64,000 nucleotides of DNA. Source: Giardia muris. Its lineage: Eukaryota > Fornicata > Diplomonadida > Hexamitidae. The position numbers and the translations under genes were made by a program. Location: the NCBI GenBank assembly GCA_006247105.1, contig CM016927.1:1178001-1242000 (forward strand), in the 5' to 3' direction. Below the pieces are notes generated by a model. The model saw only the letters and a program-made list of their open reading frames with translations, was not told where the DNA came from and did no database searches. Below, one piece after another: positions 7,636 to 17,363 of the stretch; position 1 is the stretch's first letter; every line of letters begins with the position of its first letter.

Positions 7636-10600
7636 ATGAAGGACACGGATATCTTCGATGCAATCAAGAACAATGATATCTCCACGGTCCTGGCCTCTAT
7701 TGATGATATCTGGAGTACTGATGGCCAGGGAAATACTGCTTTAGAGGTCGCCCTTCGTTCTGGACGACGGGAGTGCGCAAAGGTCCTTATGGCGCACGCT
7801 GGAGGGCTTCCTATCGATTTGGACCTACTTAAAGAGCTTAGTTGCCTGACTGTTGCAGCCAGGGCTGGTTGTATGGATGGAATTAAGCATTATCTTGCTG
7901 ACCCCATCTTTCTCGACAAGGATGGATGTACCGAGCTCATGATGGCGGTGAAGAATGACCATCCTGAGTGTGTCGAGCTGTTACGACCAACACGCCAATG
8001 CTTTGTCGATGGGAGCGGTCAGACAGCACTCTTACATGCAATCAAGCATGCCCATCCGAAGTGCGTTCGAAGCTTATTGACGGAAGCGTGGATACCCAAC
8101 GTCCATGGGCAGCTCCCAATGACTATTATGCAACAGATGATTAGAGACGATCGATATAGCGAGGACTTCTACAAGGCTTGCGTTGAATGCAATGCCATCT
8201 TACAGAAATACTCCGAGTATTTACAAGACCTGTGGGATGCCGTCACCGCACTTGACCATAGCGAGATGATGAGAGCACTTCATACCTTACACACCTTCGA
8301 TGGGACGCAGGATAGCATTCTCATGTATGCGGCTCGAGCGGGGAAGGTCGATTTCGTCATGCATTTTCTCAACGAGCTGAACGTACAGAACTCTGAGGGC
8401 TGGACTGCTCTCATGTACGCCGCGTCCGTTGGGTCTGTGGAGTGTTGTGAGCTTCTTCTCGCCGAGGCCAATAGGCAGAACGCATTAGGACAACGTGCAT
8501 GCACCATCGCAGCCATTGGTGGACACCTCAATATCGTTGAAATGATACTTGAGCATTTAATCAAAGACATGGACCCGCAACCATCTTGTATAGAATTGGC
8601 CCAGGCTTTAGGAGAACAAGACTGCTTACGACTTCTTCTTTCCAAGCAGTTACCAATGAGCTTGAAATCCTTACGTGCTCTTCAACCGACCGTCCTCATG
8701 CTCGCCTCAGCCGCCGGATTTCATGATATTGTCGAGTTACATCTCTCCGAACTTGGTCTGAAGGATCGTCATGGACAGACAGCTCTTATGTATGCAGCGG
8801 CGTATGGCTCGGTAGAATGTGCCGCCCTTTTGCTTGATGAGGCTTGGGAGCAGGATTGCTTAGGCCAAACCGCACTCATGAAGGCGGCAGCTCAAGGGAA
8901 GCTAGGATGCATCAAGCTTCTCTTCGAGAAGGAAGGTTGCATGCAAGATGCTCAAGGAACAACCGCCCTAATGCTTGCCACTTCGAAGTGTCATACTAAT
9001 TGCATCCGTCCCCTTCTCCAAGAGTCGGGATCTCAAAACAAGAGCGGCCATACGGCTCTCATGTGCGCTGCTGCACTAGGATACATTGATATAGTCCGGA
9101 TCCTCGCAAATACCGACTGCGGCCATCAGAACGAGTTGGGGATTACGGCTCTGATGTTTGCGGCCAAGAAGGGTCATACGGAGATCGTATCTCTTCTTGT
9201 AGCGAAGGAATCGATGATGCAGAATAAGTCTGGGAAGACCGCCCTCGCATTTGCCGTCAAATGCGGGCATCTGGACTGTGTCAAGCTTCTCCTCAACGAA
9301 CTAAGCGTGCAAACACGGGAGGAGAACTCGCCCTTGGGAATTGCGCACGCCACCGGGAATATCGCATGTCTTCGGATTCTTCTTCAAGCCGAGGTCGGTC
9401 TTAGGGCCTTAGATGATGACTCATTGACCAATTTGATGTTGTTTGCCAGGGTAGGACGTGCTGACTATGTTGCAAAGTATTTACAAGAGCTGGGACGACA
9501 TGACTCCACTGGGAAGACGGCCTTGATCCATGCCACCAGACATGGCCACTACGAGTGTGTTCTGCAGCTCCTCGATGAGATCTCCATCGTAGATTCGACA
9601 GGAAAAGATGCCCTGACGTATGCCATTGAGACTGGGCATGAGGACTGTGCCATTCTGATCATGACCCATAACTCAGGCCTGGATACGACGTTCGTGAAGG
9701 AGCATACTCCACTGATGCTAGCCGCCACGATGGGGAACTACCAGGCCGTGAAGAACTACCTTCATCATGCTAGGAAGAAAGATGGACAAGGCCGAACCGC
9801 GCTCAGCCTCGCCGCAGAGAGAGGCCACCAGAAGTGTGCGCAGCTATTATTAGATGAAGCGTGTCAAGCAGATTATCAGGGACAGACCGCGCTCATGTAT
9901 GCTGCAAGGAAGGGCCGCACGAAAACGGTGCAAGTACTACTCCTGGAGGCTGGGAAAAGCACGGAGGACGGGAAAACGGCCTTGATGTTTGCCGCAGAAG
10001 CCGGAAACGTCGGGTGCGTAAAGCTCTTGCTCTCAGAAGCCCGCAAGCAAGACGATAACGGGATGACAGCGCTCATGTACGCCGCTAGGAGCTCGCATAA
10101 AGACGTCGTAGCAGTTCTCGTTGAGCATGAGCAAGGGGTCTATGACAACAAAGGAAGGCCGGCCTTATCGTACGCCATTGAGTTCAGACATCCCGAGATC
10201 GTCACTCGCTTACTATCGGAATGGACCTATAAATGGTCTCCACAAGAGCAGTTGGATGACCGTCGATGGCAAAAGGCTGACCTCACTCCCAAAGAACAAG
10301 CGCGCCAGAAGCAGTGCGTCGCAATCATCAACAAGTATAGGGTGAGGCTTGACGCGCTCCTGAATGGCCTTGTCGATAACGAGTCAGAGAAGGAGCTAAC
10401 CGCTAAGCTGCGGTTCATCAACGAGCTGGACTACTCGACCGCGACGATCCTCCAATACGCGAAAAGGATGAACCATACCCAAAGCTTGAAGTTGCTCCTC
10501 GCCAAGGAAGGATCACTCGACTTACCTCGAGATCTGCTCTTGGAGAAGAGCATCTTAATGGTGGCCAGCATGAGTGGAAATGAGGAGTGCGCCACATCCT

Positions 10601-11772
10601 ACCTTGACGAGCTTATGTGGGTCGATTTTGAGGGCAAATGTGCGTTGATGTATGCCATTAGATATGGACACCTGGAGATCGTCAAACTCCTCATCCGTGA
10701 GGCAACCATCGTTGCTAAAGATGGCAGCACGGCACTAAGCGAGGCCTTGGCCAGGGACGACGACGATTTCATCATAGTTGTCCTTCAAGCTCTTTGTCAG
10801 ATCCAACCAGAAGAGGCACGTGCTCAGAATGTAACTCCATTGATGCTGGCTGCCAAGCTAGGGCAGGTGGAGTGTGTTCAGCGCTATCTCCGGGAGTTAG
10901 GGGAGCAGGATACGAAAGGGCAGACGGCGCTAATGTATGCAGTACTTTCCTGTGAGCTCGAGAGTATGAGGCTTCTCTTTGATGAGGCTGGTGCCCATGA
11001 TAATGATGGGATGACCGCCTTGATGCTAGCGGCGACCCGTGGCTATGCAGAGGGGGTGGAACTTCTAAGAGAGCGAGAGTGTGGCTTACAGACGGCTGAT
11101 GGCACAACCGCTCTCATGATGGCTGTTATCAAGCGGCACCTCGAGCTTCTTCCGGTCTTGAGCAAGGAGCTGCACATGTTTGATAATGGCGGTAACTCTT
11201 GTTTCACTTTCGCGCAGAAGAATGACATAACGATGTATCAGCTTCTGACTCTCCGGTCCTTCCTCGCATTCGGCGTAGCGGGTCTCTCCGAGCGTCTCTC
11301 GGGCGTGTACACGACCATAGAGGCTCAAGCCTCGAGAGTGCCATCGGATTATCTGGTGGAGTACCACACCCTCATGGATACGATGTGCAGTATCCTTCTG
11401 TGCGAAATGGAGTATAGCTCGGTCGCCACGGGTCTAGGCCATGACCTGGAAAAACTCCAGAAGGCCTTCTTTGAATACTTGTGTCCCACCTCAGAGGGGA
11501 CATGCTCCGTCTGTCTATCTCAGGAGCGAACTGTACTTCTGCTACCGTGCCGCCACCTCATCCTATGCACTCACTGCTCCAGTCAGCTCACGTTCTGTCC
11601 TTATTGCCGTCAAAATATCGAAAGTACTGTTGAGATTGAGGTTCCAGATCATTCCGACCTGGAGAACATAGGGCTCAACGAGTCACCAGTGTCCTTGGGG
11701 TGTCTCACCTTTAGAGAAGATAGTGGCAGTTTGAGCGCGTCGGATTCCTCCGATACCGAATCCAGAGACTGA
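7636..11772 (+). CDS. Giant ankyrin-repeat protein with C-terminal RING finger
   Basis: 1378 residues. Almost the whole chain from residue 10 to about 1200 is ankyrin repeats, most carrying a TALMYAA or TALMLAA core followed by a GHxxCVxLLL-type helix, in several blocks separated by degenerate linkers (near 170-230, 870-930 and 960-1000). A C3HC4 RING lies at residues about 1290-1328 (CSVCLSQE, LPCRHLILC, CPYC), followed by an acidic Ser-rich tail. The RING suggests a ubiquitin ligase whose ankyrin array selects targets; this is inference. Ankyrin proteins are a large family in Giardia, but a RING at the end of such a long array is a distinct architecture. The start ATG at 7636 is preceded by aattaaagct. 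The gene is divergent from thymidylate kinase. Confidence 0.92.
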   Translation: MKDTDIFDAIKNNDISTVLASIDDIWSTDGQGNTALEVALRSGRRECAKVLMAHAGGLPIDLDLLKELSCLTVAARAGCMDGIKHYLADPIFLDKDGCTELMMAVKNDHPECVELLRPTRQCFVDGSGQTALLHAIKHAHPKCVRSLLTEAWIPNVHGQLPMTIMQQMIRDDRYSEDFYKACVECNAILQKYSEYLQDLWDAVTALDHSEMMRALHTLHTFDGTQDSILMYAARAGKVDFVMHFLNELNVQNSEGWTALMYAASVGSVECCELLLAEANRQNALGQRACTIAAIGGHLNIVEMILEHLIKDMDPQPSCIELAQALGEQDCLRLLLSKQLPMSLKSLRALQPTVLMLASAAGFHDIVELHLSELGLKDRHGQTALMYAAAYGSVECAALLLDEAWEQDCLGQTALMKAAAQGKLGCIKLLFEKEGCMQDAQGTTALMLATSKCHTNCIRPLLQESGSQNKSGHTALMCAAALGYIDIVRILANTDCGHQNELGITALMFAAKKGHTEIVSLLVAKESMMQNKSGKTALAFAVKCGHLDCVKLLLNELSVQTREENSPLGIAHATGNIACLRILLQAEVGLRALDDDSLTNLMLFARVGRADYVAKYLQELGRHDSTGKTALIHATRHGHYECVLQLLDEISIVDSTGKDALTYAIETGHEDCAILIMTHNSGLDTTFVKEHTPLMLAATMGNYQAVKNYLHHARKKDGQGRTALSLAAERGHQKCAQLLLDEACQADYQGQTALMYAARKGRTKTVQVLLLEAGKSTEDGKTALMFAAEAGNVGCVKLLLSEARKQDDNGMTALMYAARSSHKDVVAVLVEHEQGVYDNKGRPALSYAIEFRHPEIVTRLLSEWTYKWSPQEQLDDRRWQKADLTPKEQARQKQCVAIINKYRVRLDALLNGLVDNESEKELTAKLRFINELDYSTATILQYAKRMNHTQSLKLLLAKEGSLDLPRDLLLEKSILMVASMSGNEECATSYLDELMWVDFEGKCALMYAIRYGHLEIVKLLIREATIVAKDGSTALSEALARDDDDFIIVVLQALCQIQPEEARAQNVTPLMLAAKLGQVECVQRYLRELGEQDTKGQTALMYAVLSCELESMRLLFDEAGAHDNDGMTALMLAATRGYAEGVELLRERECGLQTADGTTALMMAVIKRHLELLPVLSKELHMFDNGGNSCFTFAQKNDITMYQLLTLRSFLAFGVAGLSERLSGVYTTIEAQASRVPSDYLVEYHTLMDTMCSILLCEMEYSSVATGLGHDLEKLQKAFFEYLCPTSEGTCSVCLSQERTVLLLPCRHLILCTHCSSQLTFCPYCRQNIESTVEIEVPDHSDLENIGLNESPVSLGCLTFREDSGSLSASDSSDTESRD

Positions 11773-11782
11773 GTCTAGGCGT

Positions 11783-14161
11783 TTATTCGCCAGTGGCGCA
11801 GAGACCTATTGAAGACTCACGTGTCGAGTAGACGCTTGTAACCACCCGTGGGTCGTCGCGTGCGACGCCCTCCGTAATCAAGTGCTGCTTGTCCACCTCC
11901 GAGTCGTCACCGAGCATTTGTCGAGGCCGGCAGGCACCATGGGCCAAGTGCTCCGTATGTTTCAGTGGGGGTGGGATCTGCTCGGATGGCGTTATCGGAA
12001 TGTCTTCGTCCACCGGCTTCTTTAGGGTTATGGCCGCCTGTGGAAGGGGGGAGACCATCGACTTTCTAGAGGAACGCGAGGTAGGAGCGGGCTGTTCAGT
12101 CGCCCGCCGCGACTTACCCTGTAGGCCCTTAGTCTTTCTAGTCTTCTTGCCATCATTCGTGATGACCTTCACGGCATCTTCTGCGACCGATATCGTCAAC
12201 CGATGATCCGGGATTGGCCGAGCTTCGAGAAGAAACGCTGGAATGCTAAATTCTTTGCGTAGTTCTCGTAAACAACCAATTGATGACGGGCGTCGGCTTA
12301 TGCTCTCGCGTTCTCCCGCCTGGGGGTCATCAAAGAGGATCGAGAGGTCAATATTGTACACGTTGAGGGTCCCGTCCGAAGATAGGGTGTGCCGGCTGCT
12401 TCGACTAGCCGTATCGATGTCTGGGAGGTCATAGGTCTGCATGTCCATACTCTCCGCGGAAATACTGAGCATTTCAGAGCCTGCCACTCCTCGGTGCATG
12501 GTACTCCGTCGATCCGCCAGGATCCTTCGAAGAGAGGAGACATCTGATGGTCTGAGCTGCGAGTCCCTTGAGCCATAAAACGAGAAGCTTGTAGGCTTCG
12601 TCAGGGTATGGACATGAGTGCTATTCTTGTGCGGGGTGGCAAGCGATTGGGATCGTTCCACGACCTCTGCATCGTCGTCAATGAAATCAGTAACCGATGT
12701 AATAGCTTGACCCTTGGCGTGGATAAGATCGACTGCAGTCCTTGGGGTTTGGGGCCCTCCGACCTCCTGAAAGTCCATCGCGAAGATATCTTCTGGAGAA
12801 CAAATGCTGGCGGCTGAGGCCTTTAGAGAACTCTTGGTGACCTTGCAACTCGATTCGTTCGTTGCGCCTCTATGTGGTGGGAGGAGAATGGATTTAGTGG
12901 TCCGGATGTCTGTAGCAGCCTTCCGGACCATATAGGTTCTATCGACAGTGCGGAATGTTGGAGAGCCATATAGATCATAGCAGTTACACTCCTCTGACTC
13001 GTCATCAAGGCTGTCGCTGCTCATGAAGGGGCTATTCTCCGCTTGGTCGTCGCTCTCCTCAACTAGAGAGGGTTCAGTGAACCCCGGTAGGACCGGTTGT
13101 AACCCTCCAAACTCCACAACCGTATGTGCTGTGATCATCTCGGGTGGGATCCCTGCAAAGCAACTGCTCTTGTTAGAGGTGGTATCCGAGACTGAAACTG
13201 AGCACTTGAAGGACCCGGACTTCCGCGTCGCTTGAGCAGGATGCTTATCCGTAGGTTCTTCCTGTTCCATCTTTCCCAGGAGATCTTCAAGAGGTGGAAG
13301 ATCTTGCTTCCCCACGGGGCCCTGCTGCTGCCGATAGTTGCGCATCAACAATTCCTGTTGTCGTGTCTGTCGTTGCCGCTGTGGTTGAACGGTGATGCTT
13401 CGGTCCGGAAGATCGTGTACGTCCGACCTGGCGGTATTATAAAGCTTCTGCGGAGGTGTATCATATAACGCGTACTTTGTCCTGACCGTCTGATCTGTAA
13501 CTCCACTGATAAACCCAGCTCTACGTTGCGAGTGAGCTCCGGACGTCTCAAGTGAGGAATGGGAGCGGTCGATTCCAGAACGAAGCATGTGCTGGGAGGA
13601 GATGGGGGTGAGAAGGGCGGTAGGTGTCGACCGAATTGAGCCAGTTAATGCTGATGTTAGATATAGACGTTGAGTAGCGGGCCGAGCAGATAAGCTTGGC
13701 CTTTGGCCTGGAGGTTGTGGGACGGTGATTTGTAAGGATGGAGTCGCTACCCAAAGCTGTTTCGAGCTGACTTGTGATGTATTCTGCTTCCCACCTGAGT
13801 TCTGGGTCACGCGTAGGGCGCTCCCTAGGTTCCCACTCCCGACATACCTAGTGTTTGAGTGTGTGGAGACGAAATGGCCTGGGGTATGGGCTCCAGGGGT
13901 TGAAGTGTAAACATTGCCTAAAGGAGAGGGGTTAGGCTTCGGTTGGCGTAGGATGGGTTTTCCGCCGACCATCTGCAAGACTGATCGCGGGGGGCGAGGT
14001 TGTTGAGGACTACGCCAGGCACTAGGGGCCGTTGGCATGGGAGGTGCGCTTTCGATGACTTCAAAAACAGGGCCGTTCTGGGGTTGTACTAAGGGGGAGG
14101 GGGTTACGTAGTCATAGCGGCGGCCGTATGGAGAGGGCTGCTGGCCGTGGCGTGGTGGCAT
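11783..14161 (-). CDS. Low-complexity Ser/Thr/Pro-rich protein of unknown function
   Basis: 792 residues with no recognised domain. The first 280 residues are rich in Pro, Gln, Ser, Thr and Arg and look disordered. The middle has acidic and Ser-rich patches (for example SSDSLDDESEECNCYDLYG), and there are many SP and TP sites that could be phosphorylated. The start is the ATG at 14161, with an A/T-rich patch (GAATTTTCG) just before it on the coding strand. It ends 10 bp from the convergent ankyrin-RING gene. A scaffold or cytoskeletal role would be a guess. Confidence 0.8.
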   Translation of the reverse strand: MPPRHGQQPSPYGRRYDYVTPSPLVQPQNGPVFEVIESAPPMPTAPSAWRSPQQPRPPRSVLQMVGGKPILRQPKPNPSPLGNVYTSTPGAHTPGHFVSTHSNTRYVGSGNLGSALRVTQNSGGKQNTSQVSSKQLWVATPSLQITVPQPPGQRPSLSARPATQRLYLTSALTGSIRSTPTALLTPISSQHMLRSGIDRSHSSLETSGAHSQRRAGFISGVTDQTVRTKYALYDTPPQKLYNTARSDVHDLPDRSITVQPQRQRQTRQQELLMRNYRQQQGPVGKQDLPPLEDLLGKMEQEEPTDKHPAQATRKSGSFKCSVSVSDTTSNKSSCFAGIPPEMITAHTVVEFGGLQPVLPGFTEPSLVEESDDQAENSPFMSSDSLDDESEECNCYDLYGSPTFRTVDRTYMVRKAATDIRTTKSILLPPHRGATNESSCKVTKSSLKASAASICSPEDIFAMDFQEVGGPQTPRTAVDLIHAKGQAITSVTDFIDDDAEVVERSQSLATPHKNSTHVHTLTKPTSFSFYGSRDSQLRPSDVSSLRRILADRRSTMHRGVAGSEMLSISAESMDMQTYDLPDIDTASRSSRHTLSSDGTLNVYNIDLSILFDDPQAGERESISRRPSSIGCLRELRKEFSIPAFLLEARPIPDHRLTISVAEDAVKVITNDGKKTRKTKGLQGKSRRATEQPAPTSRSSRKSMVSPLPQAAITLKKPVDEDIPITPSEQIPPPLKHTEHLAHGACRPRQMLGDDSEVDKQHLITEGVARDDPRVVTSVYSTRESSIGLCATGE

Positions 14162-14167
14162 CGAAAA

Positions 14168-14173
14168 TTCACT
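14168..14173 (-). terminator. AGTGAA polyadenylation-type signal
   Basis: AGTGAA lies about 20 bases downstream of the stop of the WD-repeat gene (stop at 14193-14195) and only 6 bases before the ATG of the next gene on the same strand, so the signal of one gene falls inside the start region of the next. Confidence 0.55.
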
Positions 14174-14192
14174 CTTTTCTAGTGTGGAAGAG

Positions 14193-15443
14193 TTAGAAGA
14201 GGTCGGAGAAGAACGCCTGGCGCCGTGCTTGCGTTGGAACCTTACTACGAGCCTGCTGCTTAGTGATCTTCTTTGTCGATCTCTTTTTCACTGGCTCAGC
14301 AGCCCCAGTGATACCAGCACCTGGCTCCGAGGTCATGGTTGCCCCGTCCACCATCTCCTTGATCCACGTACAGTCGAGCATATAAAGCTTCAGGTCGAAG
14401 GAGGCGACCACGGCTAAGCTACCATCGGTTGCTAGGGTTAAGATCAGGACTGGGTCTTTGAAGAGATGGCAAAAGATCCCATAGACCGTGGGGGGTTGCG
14501 TTCCAACGAGGCGGACGATACCCGTCTCCGAACCGACTAGGAAGAGGTTCTCGAAGACGTGGACCATTTGTTCGACGTTCTTCGAACCAGTCCTCACCTT
14601 ATTAGTGGGGAGGGAGACGTCCTTGATGGAGTAGATGAAGAGGTGACCCGTCGAGGTCCCAGCATATAGGTACCGGCCATTTGGGTCCATGGATAGGCAG
14701 GTGAGCTCACAGTCCTCGGGGGAGGAGTTATCCATCAGCTTGAATCGCAAGGACTTCAAGCGCTCTGTTTCCCTATGAAAGACTGAGTACTTATAGACGG
14801 TCCCATCTCCGGAGGAGGCGTAGAGTTGCCCTCGGAAGTCCGACCACTCGATACCTGAGATATAATCGCCAGCGTCATCGAGAGTTTGTAATACGGTTAG
14901 GCCCTTGAAGTCATCTAGGGCCTTAGTGATGGCGATATAACCCTCCTCGTCACCGAAGGCGATATAGAGGTCATCCTTCCACAAGAACTCCTTGGCATGA
15001 CTGATGGGATGTGTGCAAATACTGTTCTGTATTGAAACGATGGTAAATGAGACATTTGACATGGGGGCGTCACGGGAGCAGGTCTCCTTGCAATTGGTCA
15101 GCAGGTCCACCACATCCTCGACGCCCTTGAACTGTGTGATGGCAACGATCCCTTTGGTGTCAACTGATAGTAATGTTGCATCCTCCAACCAAATTAGGAT
15201 CCGAATCGAGCTACTATGCGGTTGACACATGGCGAGCAGCTGCGTCCCGGGGTAATACGGGTTATCCACCTCGCAGATGTCCGAATCGAACGAGACGCTA
15301 GGGGAGACCTCACACCCCGGGACGAGCTGCCTTAAGTAGACCTCCCCGTGGATTGTTCCGTACGCGAAGATGCTCGCCTCGCCCGAGAAGGCGACAACCG
15401 TGGGGCTCCCCTCAATCTTCTGTCCAAGAAGCACATCCGCCAT
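14193..15443 (-). CDS. WD-repeat protein, WDR55/Jip5-like
   Basis: 416 residues. Weak WD/beta-propeller repeats run through residues 10-360, for example GDGTVYKYS, MDPNGRYLYAGTSTGHLFIYS and GSETGIVRLVG. The late block GIVRLVGTQPPTVYGIFCHL followed by a DGSLAVVAS-type strand resembles WDR55/Jip5, a nucleolar protein used in rRNA maturation, and the basic tail ending in FFSDLF fits that family's C-terminus. I judge the family from memory of its pattern only, so the call is moderate. The start is set at the ATG at 15443: the frame is open to 15665, but that extension overlaps the divergent IST1 coding region. Only 12 bp separate the two starts. Confidence 0.65.
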   Translation of the reverse strand: MADVLLGQKIEGSPTVVAFSGEASIFAYGTIHGEVYLRQLVPGCEVSPSVSFDSDICEVDNPYYPGTQLLAMCQPHSSSIRILIWLEDATLLSVDTKGIVAITQFKGVEDVVDLLTNCKETCSRDAPMSNVSFTIVSIQNSICTHPISHAKEFLWKDDLYIAFGDEEGYIAITKALDDFKGLTVLQTLDDAGDYISGIEWSDFRGQLYASSGDGTVYKYSVFHRETERLKSLRFKLMDNSSPEDCELTCLSMDPNGRYLYAGTSTGHLFIYSIKDVSLPTNKVRTGSKNVEQMVHVFENLFLVGSETGIVRLVGTQPPTVYGIFCHLFKDPVLILTLATDGSLAVVASFDLKLYMLDCTWIKEMVDGATMTSEPGAGITGAAEPVKKRSTKKITKQQARSKVPTQARRQAFFSDLF

Positions 15444-15455
15444 AGAAGAAAACTT
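15444..15455. promoter_or_regulatory. Divergent promoter, 12 bp
   Basis: The sequence agaagaaaactt is all that lies between the WDR55-like start (15443, minus) and the IST1 start (15456, plus). It is A-rich on the plus strand and must carry initiation signals for both genes, or those signals lie inside the coding regions. Confidence 0.5.
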
Positions 15456-16196
15456 ATGCGAGTGAAGGAGTTGGATTGGAGCACCGCGCTCACGATGGCG
15501 ACCGTCGCGATCAAGCAGCAGATCGACAAGGATGCGACGACCGCGCACAAGCACAGGCGCGACGTAGAGAACGTTATCAGGAGCAGGCAGGAGCCGATCC
15601 GTGATCTCTCCGAAATCCATATCCGTGAGATCCTCCGCCTTCGCAAGAAGAGCGCCGTCCTTCATCTCTGCGAGCAGTACTCGGAAGAGCTCCGTAGGAA
15701 CGCCAAGACCCTCTCCACCGAGAAGACCCCACCCGATCGTCTATGTCGTTCACTTCGTTCCCTTCTTCTCGCCTCGAAGTATGTTGAGATCGACCGCGTC
15801 ACTGAGCTCGCAAAGGTCATTGCGACCGCGTACGGTCCCAAGTTTGCCGCTAGTGCCGAGGAGGCCCATGCAAATACGGATGACGGTCTCTACCCCGATA
15901 AGGCGTTCGTCGAGAAGCTGAAGGGAGCGCCATGCGAGAACCAAGACGTCGAGGAGATGTACATGGAGATCTATAGTAACATCCCGGGTCTTAATCTCGC
16001 ACCGGTTCCAGGCCCTGTCCCGATGGTCGACCCTCAGATCCCGACCGACACCGTGTTTGGCGCACCCTCTGATAAGGCAACTCCAAGCACGAAGAACCCA
16101 TCACCCCCCGCACCATCTGCTCCGTCTGCACAGCGTTCTCAACCGAAGGCTAATGACACCCTCGACGACCTTATCCGTCGGATGAACGACCTGTAA
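15456..16196 (+). CDS. IST1-like ESCRT-III regulator
   Basis: 246 residues. IST1 is a helical ESCRT-III-fold protein that regulates Vps4 in endosomal sorting and cytokinesis. Here residues 1-165 follow the family: a basic first helix with AIKQQIDKDATTAHKHRRDV, the helix HIREILRLRKKSAVLHLCEQY, then SLRSLLLASKYVEIDRVTELAKVIATAYGPKFA, which corresponds to the conserved block before the KYG motif. A Pro-rich linker follows, and the C-terminus (TLDDLIRRMNDL) is an amphipathic helix that could act as a MIM-type Vps4 or MIT binding segment. The start at 15456 avoids overlap with the divergent WD-repeat gene; the frame is open up to 15348. Confidence 0.85.
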   Translation: MRVKELDWSTALTMATVAIKQQIDKDATTAHKHRRDVENVIRSRQEPIRDLSEIHIREILRLRKKSAVLHLCEQYSEELRRNAKTLSTEKTPPDRLCRSLRSLLLASKYVEIDRVTELAKVIATAYGPKFAASAEEAHANTDDGLYPDKAFVEKLKGAPCENQDVEEMYMEIYSNIPGLNLAPVPGPVPMVDPQIPTDTVFGAPSDKATPSTKNPSPPAPSAPSAQRSQPKANDTLDDLIRRMNDL

Positions 16197-16492
16197 TGAT
16201 GGTTATATAGCTTCCGAAGTGAACATACATTGGACTGCCCCTGATTTCCTTCTAGAACTAAGGGGGTTATCCCTTGACCTTCAGACTGAAGAGAGAGATG
16301 GTTCTACGTGACTTTACGCACTACTATCAAGACATAGAATGGTACGTTACGGAATATCACTTGCCTGATCCGAAGGCCGCCTTCAAGGCCTTTGGAGCCA
16401 TTGGAACCTCCAGAAGGTCGCACATGAGCTCTTTACTGCTCTCTACTTCCTCCTTTCCCTCCTCTTTCATTCCACCTCAAAAGAAAACTGAG
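16197..16492. other. 296-bp spacer, possible 5' leader or N-terminal extension
   Basis: This is one of the larger spacers in the window. Bases 16274-16492 stay open in frame with the next gene, and an upstream in-frame ATG occurs at 16298. The last part (about 16430-16480) is pyrimidine-rich (ctctctacttcctcctttcc). No intron consensus of the Giardia type (CTRACACACAG) is present. I read it as non-coding, without certainty. Confidence 0.4.
16218..16223 (+). terminator. AGTGAA polyadenylation-type signal
   Basis: AGTGAA lies 21 bases after the TAA stop of the IST1-like gene. Confidence 0.5.
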
Positions 16493-17356
16493 ATGAACAA
16501 AGTCAAACGCCCCCCGCACATCGCCCTGCGCGAGCATGCGCGCGCCCTTGGAGCACTAGAGCGACAGGTCGTCCATCGTGAGAAGGATATCGCCAAGGCT
16601 CAAGCTCTTTTGGAACAACGGAAGCGGTACTTGGCAAACATACCGAATCTCGAGGAAACCGTCGAGGAGAAAAAGGCCTTGATTGCTAAGCATGGCTTGG
16701 AGCTCGACGCAACGATTGAGAAGCTTGAGACCGCGATCAGAGACTTCTCCACCATGTCAATTGACGACCGCAAGAAAGCACTCGAGGATTCATATCAGGA
16801 GCGTATCGACGATGTAGAGAAGAAGCTTGAGCAGGCGAGGACCTTACGGGAGTCTCTGGAGAAGCATCATAAGGAGCTCATGGATACTCGTCTTCTTCTT
16901 GAGGAGAAGAAGGAATTGACCATTAAAGCGTACGAGGAACGGACTAAACAATCTACCGACCTTCAATCCTATCGTCAGAAACTAGAAGATGTGGCCGTCG
17001 GCGTTTATACCCAATTGACAGAGTCGGAGGGAAACATGACTCGTGCCAAAAGGGCATATGAAAAAGAAGCAGAACGTTTTCAAACGACCAATAGTTTCCT
17101 TCTCAAGATGCAAGCATATCTCCGGACTCATACCTTACCGATCTTACATGACCAGGTATCCACCCTTCTAGAGGACTTCAAGGCCGCTTCGCCTAAGGTA
17201 TTGGAAGTACGTGCCGAAGCGCTTAAGCTTCGGCGTGAGTACATCAAGGCGGCTAACCTAGAGGTCATCAAATACCCACCCCTGGAGCCTTTGCTTCTGG
17301 GAGAGGGTACACGTTGGGAGATGCTCAACACTCATGCGAGCACTGAAGCGGAGTGA
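16493..17356 (+). CDS. Coiled-coil protein of unknown function
   Basis: 287 residues. From residue 20 to about 240 it is nearly continuous coiled coil (EKDIAKAQALLEQRKRYL, DDVEKKLEQARTLRESLEKH and similar), with a less regular C-terminal end. I do not recognise the family; it has the look of an axonemal or basal-body rod. The start ATG at 16493 follows aagaaaactgag, a typical A-rich initiator. An upstream in-frame start (16274 or 16298) would add up to 73 residues of unlike composition. It ends 7 bp before DPCD, a ciliary gene, on the same strand. Confidence 0.8.
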   Translation: MNKVKRPPHIALREHARALGALERQVVHREKDIAKAQALLEQRKRYLANIPNLEETVEEKKALIAKHGLELDATIEKLETAIRDFSTMSIDDRKKALEDSYQERIDDVEKKLEQARTLRESLEKHHKELMDTRLLLEEKKELTIKAYEERTKQSTDLQSYRQKLEDVAVGVYTQLTESEGNMTRAKRAYEKEAERFQTTNSFLLKMQAYLRTHTLPILHDQVSTLLEDFKAASPKVLEVRAEALKLRREYIKAANLEVIKYPPLEPLLLGEGTRWEMLNTHASTEAE

Positions 17357-17357
17357 A
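17352..17357 (+). terminator. AGTGAA signal overlapping the stop codon
   Basis: The hexamer contains the TGA stop (17354-17356) of the coiled-coil gene and ends 6 bases before the DPCD start codon. Confidence 0.55.
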
Positions 17358-17363
17358 AAGAAA

